This document shows positions 1 to 10,055 of a DNA stretch of 64,000 nt, one piece after another. The position numbers and the translations under genes are program-made. The stretch's first letter is position 1. Each line of letters opens with the position of its first letter. The notes under the pieces were generated by a model, which saw nothing but the letters and a program-made list of their open reading frames with translations, was not told the origin of the DNA and did no database searches. The DNA is from Beroe forskalii. Its lineage: Eukaryota > Ctenophora > Nuda > Beroida > Beroidae. The DNA lies in contig WFMF01000021.1 of assembly GCA_011033025.1 (NCBI GenBank), positions 868,001 to 932,000 on the forward strand. Direction: 5' to 3'.

Positions 1-696
1 TTTAGGTGGCAATCTTAGTGCCGTCGAGGTTTTTTCGGAACTAACTCATAGAGGGGGGTTGTTTCAACTTTTCAGTTTCAACCTTCCAGTTATCAACCTT
101 TGTAGTGTATAAGCGACCTTCTTTTCAAACCCCCATCCAATGGATTTTACACAAAACCTACTTAATCAGGCAGAATTGGTTACCTCAGATGGCATCACAA
201 TGAATAAACATTAATTATCTAGACATGGATAATCTCTTGAAAAGCCCAAACCTCATGATTCTTGAATCAGTGATCTATTTTTAGCGCATTATGTCAGTCA
301 CGTACTTGGGCATGCAATGCCCCTTAGTAAAGGAAAATGTTCTGAGTAAGCTTGAAGGTCGTTGGATTTATACCATCCTCTTCATTAGGGTCAAAAATAA
401 TGTAGAATTAGTTAGTTTTCGGATGTAATTACTGAAACGGGTTCATATCGATGTTCCATGAAACCAAATATTATTGCATAATGCGAAAACATCTTTTTTA
501 ACTAGCAAAATTTTGGTATTTTCGCATGGTGAGTCGGAAGCGTTAACATTAACCACGCCTGTTAGGGACGCGCGCAGCGCGCGCACTTCTCAATATCTCA
601 ATATTACCAATGTACACAGACTATACATTCCCGTGTATTGCAACCTCCCATGTACATTACAATAATTGTTCAGTCCTTCAATAGTGTACATTTCAG
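1..696. other. unassigned left edge, probably eIF4A intron
   Basis: No exon with a recognisable protein match is visible here. Because the first recognised eIF4A exon opens at 697 directly after a TTTCAG acceptor, this stretch is most likely the preceding intron. A short GC-rich palindromic patch lies near 568-585. Earlier eIF4A exons must lie left of the window. Confidence 0.5.
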
Positions 697-1768
697 GCGT
701 GGAAGTACGAAACGCTCTGCGATTTGTACGAGGCCATTTCCATCACCCAAGCAGTTATCTTCTGCAACACGCGACGAAGGGTCGACGAGCTCCAGAAGCA
801 CCTGAAGGATAAGAGTTTCACGGTGTCAGCACTGCACGGTGACATGGACCAGAAGACCAGGGATTGCATCATGAGGGAGTTCAGGACGGGATCTTCTCGT
901 GTTCTTATCACCACAGATTTGCTGGCCCGTGGCTGCTTCTAAACTACTATGTTGCAGCGCCCTGAAACTATTGAAAGAATTTGGAGATCATTTTACAGCA
1001 GTCACCAGGTGTTTCAGACAACAGTGACATCGCTGATTAAACATTGGCTGTGATATCTTTATCTTACTTGTTCGAAACGCCGTGTAAATATCCATTAATT
1101 CCCCTCCAGGCCCGTGGTATTGATGTACAGCAGGTTTCCCTTGTAATAAACTTCGATCTACCCAAGAACAGAGAAAACTACATTCACAGGTAACTTTTTC
1201 TTTCCCTTTCAAATGCTTGATATGGGAAAAATTGGTCTTTCAATTCGGCAGTCTTGAACTATTCCGACACCACCGGCTGGCCGTGTTTACATCATTTTTC
1301 GCCTTAAGTTAATTAGGAAGGTAAGTATCAAATGTTTACATGGCAAAGTGGTGACTGTAAAGTGTATACCGCAACTTACCTGGCAAAGCCAAGACTTTGT
1401 AAATTGGATATTTTTGTACGCTATTGTATGTTTGCGGTCACAGCTGAAATCATAGAACCCCGACTTGAAATAGTGAGATCCAAAGGCACTGAAATTATCT
1501 GTGTTTTGATTCGGCCTATCCGATTTCAATAGCAAAGTTTATACATACTACCTCATCGTTCCTAAACATACATACGTTTAAGTATCAGTAATTCGTCTGG
1601 CCCCTAAAACGCCCTGTTTTCAGAATCGGTCGATCTGGGCGTTTCGGTAGGAAGGGAGTTGCCATCAACTTCGTGACAACAGAAACGGAGCGAATCATGA
1701 AGGACATCGAGGACTTCTACACGACCCAAGTAGAGGAAATGCCCATGAACATTGCCGATCTGATCTAA
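697..1768 (+). CDS. eIF4A: eIF4A DEAD-box RNA helicase, C-terminal exons (partial)
   Basis: Eukaryotic initiation factor 4A is the ATP-dependent RNA helicase of the cytoplasmic eIF4F cap-binding complex. Three exons are visible: 697-924, 1110-1189 and 1624-1768 (stop TAA at 1766). They encode the end of the RecA-like domain 2, with the order [32 protein letters not shown] (motif V), [15 protein letters not shown] (motif VI) and the eIF4A-type terminus [11 protein letters not shown]. The 5' half lies outside the window. The intron 1190-1623 has normal GT-AG ends and the phases fit. The intron 925-1109 keeps the frame only if spliced as GC-AG, and its edges carry a 9-bp direct repeat (GGCCCGTGG). 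The last exon and about 150 bp of 3'UTR are repeated at 9415. Identity is very likely; which eIF4A paralogue cannot be told. Confidence 0.93.
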
Positions 1769-2070
1769 ACATCATCATCTCTCCTCTCCTTCTCTCGACG
1801 TGACGTAGGGACTGCGTGGTCTTTTTGTTTACTTTCTTGTATTTTATTCAGATCCAATGTTTTGATCTATTTGATTATATTCGAACAAAATTCCTGTCTC
1901 ATGACCGTGTATGTATGGCTTGACAAATTGAAAGAACTAAAAATGATGAAGGGACGTTCTACACTGAATCAATGCAAAAATTGTGCATTATAGGTGGAAA
2001 AACTGGTGTGGGCGCTGAAGCGAGGCAAAGAAGTTGTCATCAACCGCTGTTGTACGTTTGTGCAAATTTA

Positions 2071-2309
2071 GGCACCTGCATCGTTACCGTGGTGTTTCCA
2101 CATAAAAGACGGCGCGCACTCAGTGCGCGCCGTTTTTATCATGTGGAAACACCACAGTTACGCGTCGATCGAATGAACTGATCAAATGAAAAACGCACAC
2201 ATAATCGCGCGCGCCTGCTTTTTTGCGCTGATTTCTTCATAAAAGTGTGTTGTGCGCGTTTTTCATTTGATCAATCCATTTGATCGACGCGGAACGATGA
2301 AACCACCTG
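2071..2309. mobile_element. MITE with imperfect inverted ends, carrying a nested MITE
   Basis: The two ends are inverted copies sharing CATCGTT, then GCGTCGATC and CTGATCAAATGAAAAACG. The insert is flanked by AAATTTA on both sides and is absent from the duplicate copy near 9788. A second copy of the same family lies at 3861-4014 and lacks the 71-bp nested element found here at 2087-2157. The superfamily is not determined. Confidence 0.75.
2087..2157. mobile_element. 71-bp palindromic MITE nested in another MITE, TTA target duplication
   Basis: The insert interrupts the CATCGTT/GCGTCGATC end of the host MITE, as shown by the uninterrupted copy at 3861. Its ends are CCGTGGTGTTTCCACAT and the near reverse complement, with a GC-rich hairpin core (GGCGCGCACT/AGTGCGCGCC). 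It is flanked by TTA at 2084-2086 and 2158-2160. A 3-bp TTA duplication suits PIF/Harbinger-type elements; this assignment is inference. Confidence 0.65.
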
Positions 2310-2399
2310 AAATTTAATTAAAATGAGACACGATTTTGAATTTCTGAAACGAAAAAGTAAATAAATTACAAATCAAATAAATTCAACCCAAAGTTCTGG

Positions 2400-2600
2400 C
2401 TACTTCTAACCCTGGCTTCCCGATCCTTTGATGCGCGGCTTATTAAGCCGCGCGTGGTAACTTTCACTACGGGGCGTTATAGCGCGCAAATGTACTTTTT
2501 TTGAAGCACATTCGCGCGCTGCAAGCACGAGCTGAAAAAAGTATACCCAAGCGCGGCGTAAACCGCCGCGCGTCGAAAGGTCGAGACCATGATAATTTCT
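2400..2600. repeat. GC-rich hairpin block, also present in copy 2
   Basis: Several short palindromes with CGCG cores occur in a row, for example GCGCGGCTTATTAAGCCGCGC and GCGCGGCGTAAACCGCCGCGC separated by about 120 bp. The same block occurs at 10064-10235 in the duplicate. Short open frames here are not supported as genes. Confidence 0.6.
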
Positions 2601-2854
2601 ACATAATATTACAAATTTCTCATTCAACACTAAATCAAAAATTAAAATCAGAAAAAATAAATGTGGGTTCGTATTTCCGACTCAAAAGGTGGCCAGACAA
2701 GGGTACGGTAAGAAAAGTTAGTTTCAAAGTTTTTTTAAAAAATAAATAAAATTGCAGGAATGTCCATTGTCCAAACAAAATACTCCCAATCCCTTTTATT
2801 TAAAATAAACTTAAAAATACGCAAAGTGTGAAATAAATTTTCAAACTATTAATA

Positions 2855-3467
2855 CTATTTTCCTGCTGTCACCAAACTTTCCTCAAGTATTTCCAGCCTC
2901 TCTCCCGATGATTCGTGTAACAAATCAACGAAAACTTCCTCCAATTTATCTGGGTCTGACCCAACACCCTCCGTCATTATAAATATTTCCTCAAGCTTTT
3001 CTTCCTCGCTGAAAGGGGGATGGATTTATTCAAGACGTATTACGTTCGTAGGATGTTACCCTACCCTCGCGCGCGCGGCGCAAAGTTCCACATTTGGACG
3101 TCACTTTGCGCCTTGTCAACCAACAAGTCAGAAGAAAGGGACGGACATCGCCCGTCGATTTTACGTGAATTCAAAGTACTTCGAATTGGAATGAATTGAG
3201 CATAATCTGCTGATATTGCGGGATAAAATCGTAGACATTTCTCAAGTTTCAAAGTTTTGTCAGACGTTGTCTGACCATTATTTCAGTGCGCGCGCGCCCA
3301 CCGAAGGCGAAGGGGTCAGACAACGTCTGACAATCAAAGTTAACTTACTCCTCGAAGTCATGTAAAATGGAAGGATCTGATAACAGTTCTTGTTGAACCG
3401 CATCTAATCTGAAATTCAGAGCGTCATCAAAATCGACGATCGTTGAAATTTTTGGTATCTCTCCCAT
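2855..3467 (-). CDS. unrecognised acidic 90-residue protein, two exons
   Basis: The function is not recognised. Exon 1 is 3349-3467 (ATG at 3467, starting MGEIPKIS) and ends at a strong GTAAGT donor. Exon 2 is 2855-3008, after a CTTTCAG acceptor, ending in TAG. The phases join exactly and give 90 residues, rich in Glu, Asp and Leu (for example LDAVQQELLSDPSILHDFE, DKLEEVFVDLL, ERLEILEESL), which suggests short amphipathic helices. There is no signal peptide, membrane segment or known motif. An AATAAA on the coding strand about 50 bases past the stop could be its poly(A) signal. The second exon is nearly identical in the duplicate (10584-10737), whereas exon 1 there is frameshifted. A transposon insertion at 3257-3333 lies in the single intron. 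It could instead be the 3' end of a longer transcript, but an in-frame ATG and intact splice sites favour a small gene. Confidence 0.6.
3257..3333. mobile_element. 77-bp MITE, TTGTCAGACGTTGTCTGACC ends, 8-bp target duplication
   Basis: The ends are perfect inverted copies of TTGTCAGACGTTGTCTGACC. The flanks TCAAAGTT at 3249-3256 and 3334-3341 form an 8-bp target-site duplication. The duplicate copy near 10855 has a single TCAAAGTT and no insert, so it is an empty site. Eight-base duplications occur in hAT and P superfamilies; which applies is undecided. Confidence 0.88.
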
Positions 3468-3860
3468 ATAAACGGCTCTGAGTGACGTCACAGATCTAAA
3501 CGTCAATTTTTCTGTATCCTAAACCTAACCATAACCCTAACCAAAACCCTAACCTTAATCCCAACCGAGACAACCTTGTCACGTTTTAGGGCACTCAGGG
3601 CACAGGGCACTACGTGAGGGCACTTAGGGCACTACGTCAGGGCACTTAGGGCACTACGTCAGGGCACTCAAGGGCACTAAGCGTACGTCAGGGCACTCAA
3701 GGGCACTACGTCAGGGCACTGGGGCACTACGTCAGGGCACTGGGGCACTCCGTTGGGGCACCGGGGAACTCCGTTAGGGCACCAGGGAACTCCGTTAGGT
3801 CACCTGTTTACAAAGTCTATTTACCGTTAACTTTAAGTTTAACTACTGATAGTGATTCTG

Positions 3861-4014
3861 AGGCACCTGCATCGTTCCGCGTCGATCGAATGAACTGATC
3901 AAATGAAAAACGCACACAACCACTTTTTTGCGCGGATGTCTTCGTAAAAGTGTATTGTGCGCGTTTTTCATTTGATCAGTCCATTTGATCGACGCGGAAC
4001 GATGAAACCACCTG
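3861..4014. mobile_element. MITE, second copy of the family at 2071
   Basis: This 154-bp inverted-repeat element has ends sharing CATCGTTCCGCGTCGATC and CTGATCAAATGAAAAACG. It lies inside foldback A and represents the family without the nested 71-bp insert. No clean target duplication is seen. Confidence 0.75.
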
Positions 4015-4067
4015 ACTCTCAATTTCTGGTCGCGTGGTTATGTAGTCTATACCTTTTGATCAAGTGT

Positions 4068-4146
4068 CCCTGAGTTTCGATTCCTTGTATAAACTTGATC
4101 ACATTATTCATGTGATCAAGTCTATAAAAGGAATCGAAACAGGGGC
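4068..4146. repeat. long hairpin, MITE-like
   Basis: GTTTCGATTCCTT and CTTGATCACAT on the left pair with ATGTGATCAAG and AAGGAATCGAAAC on the right, with a five-base loop. It is probably a small MITE inside foldback A. Confidence 0.6.
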
Positions 4147-5439
4147 TCCGTACAGGACATAGCTATAGCAACGAATATGATTATACATCCAAGATTTAGA
4201 TTGATTCCGTTGTCTTTGCCCTAACCAGGGCCCTGGTTACGCTCACCGTTGTCTGGTGAGCTGTGCTTGATAGTTGGTTCTTCCGGTTCGTCTCTCACAT
4301 AAAGACTAGCTTATATAACATCAAATTGGAAATTTAATAGTACTGTGTGAGCGTCAATTGTCAAACGCAAGGAAACATTTCCATTAGACACAGGGTATAA
4401 AGTCAACTTTTGTCGTGGTGCTAATGTGTGTCCGGCATGGTGAACTCATTGAAGTCCCCTGCTGTACGACATGTTACTTCTGCGTCCAATATTAGTGCCC
4501 CGGAGTGCCCCAAAAAAGTGCCCTCGAGTGCCCTGACTTAGTTGGAATTTATGGAAGGCGCGAACATGTATTAACAAACAACTGTCGCATATGTACGATG
4601 CATGTACGTACGTGTATGAATGATGTGAAAACACTGGGAATAGGGTGTGGACTGTGGTGTGCACTAACATCCACGCACATCTCGACCATGCAATATGAAT
4701 ACGTTTTTTGACTGGTGATATGAGTCCTGCTGACGCCAGCCGCGAAGCAGTTCAGGCATCAGCAATATCAAATTTAAAGGTAACAGGCTAGGCTACACTG
4801 ACACACAGGACTAAAAAAGGCACCACTGAGCCACTGGAGCACTGGTGTTTACAGGCAATGGAGAATCGAAGAAGTTTTGCAGTGGTGGTAGGTGACAAGT
4901 TTAGGATCTCTATGAGAGGGTGAGGATTGTTATGTGCCCGTGAAGCCGTAAGTATGCTGGCTGGTGTACTACATACGATACAAAGAAAACCTCTGTTTCT
5001 GCTGTCTCATCATAAACTTAAAACATCGGGAAAAGATACGATGAATCATGAGGTTCAAGTCCTCGTCCCATCATTGCTTACAGTTACACATGGGCATGAC
5101 ACACGGTCACACAGACAGACACCACCAATGACTACCCAAATACCCGGCCCTGACTGTCTTTAAATCAATTCAAGTATGTAGTATGTACATGCTCAATTGT
5201 CATTACACATTATATAAATCAGCACTAGATCAATTCATCAAAATGTAGGTAAATAGCAGTATAGGCAGAATGCACTGAACGACCGACCATACAAAATATA
5301 AATGGAGAACGAAAGAGGCACCATTACCACTCACGGTGTACATCGCCAGTTGCAACAACTCTCAAAAATGCATAAGGCATATTAACCACATTCCATTCAC
5401 GGGGCGACATCACGTGACATACATTGGCTATGATAGTGA

Positions 5440-5475
5440 TTGTCAGACGTTGCCTGACCCCTTCGCCTTCGACAA
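5440..5475. mobile_element. 36-bp internally deleted MITE of the TTGTC family
   Basis: This is a minimal member of the family at 3257: TTGTCAGACGTTGCCTGACC at the left and a GACAA end at the right. GATAGTGA occurs on both sides (5432-5439 and 5476-5483), an 8-bp target duplication as in the other copies. Confidence 0.75.
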
Positions 5476-6014
5476 GATAGTGATACCTATTAAGTATTAC
5501 GGTTTGTAAAAGTACGCAGTAAATGCAATGTGGGGAATTTGCTGATCAAAGGTGTTCGTTATTGTGCCTGTGTAATTTCGCAAAATACAGCTGGTAAATA
5601 AACATATTTATGAATAAACATGTCAACTAACCGAATGCCATTTCGAAGTGTCCAAGTGCCCTAACTTAGTGCCCCAGTGCCCTTACGTAGTGCCCTAAGT
5701 GCCCTAACGTAGTGCCCTAAGTGCCCTAACGTAGTGCCCTAGTGCCCTTCAGTGCCCTGACGTGACAAGGTTCTTTGTCCCAACCCTAACCCTTACAAAT
5801 CTTGACCCTAATCCTGACCCTAACCCTAGTCCTTAAAGCGCTAGGTGCGCTTAATTATATTTTCGCGCGACATAATTATTGATCCAAGAGCGCTCAGTGA
5901 GTGTGTATCAAACCATGCGCGTTACGTTGATCAATAACGAAAAGTGGCCAAATTTCAGGAAAAACCAATAATCTCCCTTTTAATGGACAATGACGCACAT
6001 CAAAAAACCCGGGT

Positions 6015-9000
6015 TTACTTTGAAAGGTAGCAAAAAATCACGTACTTTGATCGAGCCACTTTCACAGCAAAGGTATATCTGGCATGAGTTAGGTAAGCAT
6101 GAGGCGGTCTTGCTGCGTGTTTTATTTCACAGTGGAACAGTGCAACCCTGCCAAACTTGTTCTGTACTGATGTCACTATAGTGCCAACGTCTTCTTCTGA
6201 GGTGAATAAAACTGTTATTTGATAGGGACCATTTGAGTATAGAGTCGGTAATCATGTCCGTTTTAAGATCACTTATCACATGTGACGATTGGCTTTCAAC
6301 ATCTTTCTTAAAACAACCTGGTTATAAACCCTTCCCCACCTCTATTCACCCCTTTCCCTCCCCTCCCTCGCTTTTTCCCCTAACACCCACCCTCCCCTCT
6401 TTTTACCCCTATCACCCACCCCTCCCTTCCCTCTTTTCACCGTTAACACCCACCCCTCCCCTCTTTTACCCCTAACACCCACCCCCTCTTTCACCCACCC
6501 CTCCCTCAACTCACGCTCGTAGAAGACAGTCCCACCCAGGTCCCCGGGTTTGTAACCCGGAGTCAGGTACAACAGGAAGGTCAGGTCCTCCCTATCATAG
6601 CAATCCTTGTGTATCCGCGTGTGGTCCCACGCTCTGTTCAGGTTACACGAGATGTCGTGAGGGTACCAACCTTCATGACCTGAGGAAAACTTTATAAAAC
6701 ATTAGGAAGTTTCTATTTTCTGGATGAAAGTAGATCTTATATCTTTTTTCAAACACTAACAAATAAGATAATCGAATAGAATCAATTACAAATGAATATC
6801 GCATTCTTTAACAGCCCCACTGACCTGTGACTTGGTTGAGAGTGGTATTGATAACGCGCCACATTTCAGACTTCACAAACTCGTGATTCCTATGTCCACT
6901 GATCCAGTGGACGTTGTCTGTCTCTCCCTCGTCTTCTGAGTCGTCGTAGTAATACTGTGACGAGAGGTAGAGGTGCTCGCGTAGTGCTCCTAGCATTTCT
7001 AGAGGAGGAGGGGTATTGACAGAATTCTTCAAGAAATGGGAATACTGAATAATTGAATAGTGATAGCAAATAAAGACTGTTGGGTTTGAGCGTAGGTATT
7101 GAAGACTGAAGCATTGAAGTGATGGAAAGAGGGTTAAATATTGGACTCAAAGATTTGGATGTTTTGATTTGAAGTGAAGCGTTACACTCAGTCAAAACTG
7201 CAATGTTCAAAACAAAAAAGAGACATGCGCAAATAACGGAACACAAACCATCTGAGAACAGATCATCAATGACGTATATGGGACGCTTCAGGGACGTGTA
7301 GGAAACCTTGGTCACGTGATCCAATGCACTGAAAGTCATGTGATAAATAAAACGATCAGCTGACTAACGAGACATAACCAATAAGTACACATTTCACGTG
7401 ATAAATTTTCACGCAGAAGAAGTAATAAATCATCTCAGCTAAAGCTTGAATCAAATTTAGCTTATGTAGAAGGTCAATTAACTCTTGACAGATAAAACTA
7501 ACTTGAATTCCGTTGGTAGATTAAGGTTTTTCAGTTCTGGGAATGGTTTAACCTCTACAGGCAGGTAGGTAGGTTTCACGTCCACTTTATCATAGAGAGT
7601 GATCTGAAGCATAACTGAAAGCATGAATTATTTCATACATCGAACGCTGCTTTCTAAAATAATGCAGAGAATTTAATCGAATGCAGAATGGAAATTCTTA
7701 GCGGAATCACGAAAAAATAATCAGTTAATTTTCCATGGAATATGTGAAACTATGTCTGGTAAATATATAGTACTATTGATTACAGAGACTGGCCTGGATG
7801 TAAGAAAGCAAAGCAACTCACCTTGACCAAACCCGGTGGATATAGAGGGGTACTGGAACTGGTAAGGAATTCTACAGGACCACAACAGTACGTTGAACTG
7901 AGCTGGTTGTATTGTGGAATGTACATCGTCCTGGAACATAAGCTGTGAAGCGCTTCAATGCAAAATATGTCATTCGGATGAGTAATATTAAATTCATAAG
8001 TACGCAGTTTTGCTGATTGAAGTGGCTTACTAATTACATATCACGACTCTTATGCCGCACAGTAAATAGGCCTACTGACCGATGAAAGCGTAATTCGACG
8101 AAAATTCTAAGCAACGGAAGATCATATGATTCGAACTTCCGAAGTTCGAACTTCAGCAATCTTTGGCGATTGGATTCAGAAGGCTGCTCTTTTTGTGAGT
8201 ACTTCCACCGATTGGGACTTCGGTCGAATCCGATAACAGAGCAACATTAGACCTATGTTATGTGTTAACCATAGCCCCCTCCCCCCCTTATAAAACTCAC
8301 GTCTTGGAAGAAGAGCACCTCCCCGTAGCTATTCTTATCCGGTAGCTGGGTAAGGAAGAGGGTGAGGGTGTACCCTGCCTCATCTTCACTGCACACTGAG
8401 TGTACCCTCGTGTTGTCCCCTCGTCTGAGGAGCCGTACTACGCTCCCAACGTGCTCTGATACGCCCTGAGTAAAAAATTATCAAGACTCCACTTACCCCT
8501 GAAGAAGTATTACTAAGGAGTGAGAGGAGTCAGCTTTTCCATTGAAAATTAAATATCTGTAGGTTTTGTGAAACCTTGGAACCCATTCCTATTTCCTTAC
8601 CAATAACTAGCTCAATAAATCACGTTAAAATTATCTCACCTTTTCACCTGGTTTCCTTGGTATTATCTCATTAATCAGTTTCCAAAGCGGCGACTGAGAC
8701 AGCAAATTAGAGTCCAGTGGTAGCTGCCAAGCTATTCCATCCTTTGGGGTATCTTCATTGTCGTAATACCGCCAGTGACCCTAAACAATGAAGGGTTTCT
8801 GAAATTTTTGGTAGATTCTAACATTTTGTTGCAGCAGTATTTATTTGAAAGATTTGTGTGTATGATAATTGTGTATGTCTGTGCAGAGTATAGACTTGAT
8901 ATTGAATCAAACAGCAAAAGTTGAGACTTGCGAATTTGCATAAGATAGCCCAACATGAAAAAGATGCAGCATTTTGTAGCACCAATATATTTGACTGTTT

Positions 9001-9278
9001 ATCAGGCACGGATGCTAGATGAGATTGAAAAGGAATGAATCCTTCTTTTCAGTCTTTGACTGAAACTCAAACATCGACTGCGAAAAATCGTTTAAAATAT
9101 TATAAAACTCACACCAAAGAGCGCTGAACGTAACTCTCTGAGTCCTTCCTTCTGGCTTGCAGTGAAGAGCTCCCGGAACAGGAGGATACTCCCGAGGTTA
9201 TGTTGTCTGGTTATTTGGGGTTCTGTTGATGTGGAGGAGAAGAAAGATGATGAGAGGGTTAGAGAAAAGGCAATAAAA
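6015..9278 (-). pseudogene. 5'-truncated duplicate of the 2OG/Fe(II) dioxygenase-like gene
   Basis: This duplicate matches exons 1 (partial) to 9 of the gene at 11161-14492. Exons are about 9113-9278, 8640-8780, 8301-8465, 7822-7930, 7503-7614, 7249-7328, 6825-6998, 6515-6679 and 6015-6196. All splice sites and phases of exons 2 to 9 are kept. Exon 1 is cut by the duplication junction: the initiator Met and most of the signal peptide are replaced by eIF4A intron DNA, and no in-frame ATG is obvious. In the last exon an extra base after the AVKVARSKYV region changes the final residues and gives an earlier stop (TAA at 6015-6017). The HKD motif (exon 8) and distal His/Arg (exon 9) survive, so the locus may still be transcribed from another start. 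Without a signal peptide it is probably non-functional or relocated; that is inference. Confidence 0.75.
6330..6514. repeat. pyrimidine-rich minisatellite in dioxygenase intron
   Basis: Degenerate repeats of about CCCTAACACCCACCCCTCCC fill the intron between exons 8 and 9 of the truncated gene. A shorter version sits at the same place in copy 2 (11500-11550), so the array has expanded or contracted since the duplication. Open frames read through it on both strands are artefacts. Confidence 0.8.
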
Positions 9279-9414
9279 CTATCTGTTTTTGATTCGGCCG
9301 ATCCGATTTCAATAGCAAAGTTTATACATACTATACCTCATCGTTCCTAAACATACATACGTTTAAGTTTTAGTATCAGTAATTCGTCTGGCCCCTAAAA
9401 CGCCCTGTTTTCAG

Positions 9415-9559
9415 AATCGGTCGATCTGGGCGTTTCGGTAGGAAGGGAGTTGCCATCAACTTCGTGACAACAGAAACGGAGCGAATCATGAAGGACATCG
9501 AGGACTTCTACACGACCCAAGTAGAGGAAATGCCCATGAACATTGCCGATCTGATCTAA
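9415..9559 (+). pseudogene. duplicated last exon of eIF4A
   Basis: This copy of eIF4A exon 1624-1768 keeps its TTTTCAG acceptor, open frame and stop TAA, followed by duplicated 3'UTR. There are no upstream eIF4A exons in this copy, so it cannot make a protein by itself. It could serve as an alternative last exon spliced from the upstream gene, which would encode the same C-terminus. Confidence 0.9.
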
Positions 9560-9908
9560 ACATCATCATCTCTCCTCTCCTTCTCTCGACGTGACGTAGG
9601 GACTGCGTGGTCTTTTTGTTTACTTTCTTGTATTTTATTCAGATCCAATGTTTTGATCTATTTGATTATATTCGAACAAAATTCCTGTCTCATGACCGTG
9701 TATGTATGGCTTGACAAATTGCGACGTTCTACACTGAATCAATGCAAAAATTGCGCATCAACCGCTGTTGTACGTTTGTGCAAATTTAAATTTAATTAAA
9801 ATGAAACACGATTTTAAATTTCTGAAACGAAGAAGTAAATAAATTACAAATCAAATAAATTCAACCCAAAGTTCTGGCTACTTCTAACCCTGGCTTCCCG
9901 ATCCTTTG

Positions 9909-10055
9909 TTGTCTGACGTCGTCAGACCCATTATTTGAAATTTTAGGCAACGCCTGACTTCCCCTAACCAGGGGTGTCGCGAGCTTGCCGCGAGCTTGCC
10001 GCGCCGCGCACTCCGTGCGCGAAACCAGGGCGCTGGTTAGGGCAACGCCTGACAA
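9909..10055. mobile_element. TTGTC-family MITE carrying a nested insertion
   Basis: The ends TTGTCTGACGTCG and (inverted) TTGTCAGGCGTTG match the family at 3257. ATCCTTTG at 9901-9908 and 10056-10063 is an 8-bp target duplication. Copy 1 has the uninterrupted site near 2411. A second element (9959-10045) is inserted near its right end. Confidence 0.85.
9959..10045. mobile_element. 87-bp MITE nested in the TTGTC MITE, TTSCCCTAACCAGGG ends
   Basis: The left end is TTCCCCTAACCAGGGG and the right end, inverted, is TTGCCCTAACCAGCG. It is flanked by CGCCTGAC at 9951-9958 and 10046-10053, an 8-bp target duplication. The core is GC-rich and palindromic. The same family is at 10272 and 19933. Confidence 0.8.

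Larger units (their letters stand above)
3567..5778. mobile_element. foldback element A, arms of GGGCACT repeats (2.2 kb)
   Basis: The left arm (3567-3800) carries many tandem copies of about GGGCACTACGTCA. The right arm (5640-5778) carries the reverse complement (TGACGTAGTGCCC-type). The arm tips share CCTTGTCACGT in inverted orientation. Both sides are flanked by CCCAACC (3560-3566 and 5779-5785), a possible 7-bp target duplication, though the surroundings are CCCTAACC-like so this could be chance. The whole segment is missing from the duplicate copy (between about 10980 and 11035). The interior holds other small repeats (3861, 4068, 5440) and another GTGCCC patch near 4495. No transposase reading frame is seen. 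Confidence 0.7.
1495..9278. repeat. tandem segmental duplication, copy 1 (about 7.8 kb)
   Basis: The order eIF4A last intron and exon, GC-rich hairpin block, 90-aa gene, and dioxygenase exons 9 to 1 found here recurs in the same orientation at about 9279-14458. The junction lies near 9278-9283, where dioxygenase exon 1 sequence runs directly into eIF4A last-intron sequence homologous to about 1495, with a shared TATCTG at the join. Copy 1 is longer mainly because foldback element A (3567-5778) sits only in this copy. Confidence 0.9.

Noticed and set aside
3520-3566. Interstitial telomere (CCCTAA-like repeats)
   Set aside because: Only a few irregular units next to foldback A; similar degenerate motifs occur at 5781-5837, with no regular hexamer array.
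5038-5080. tRNA gene suggested by GGTTCAAGTCC (B-box-like)
   Set aside because: No matching A-box, acceptor stem or cloverleaf could be formed around it.
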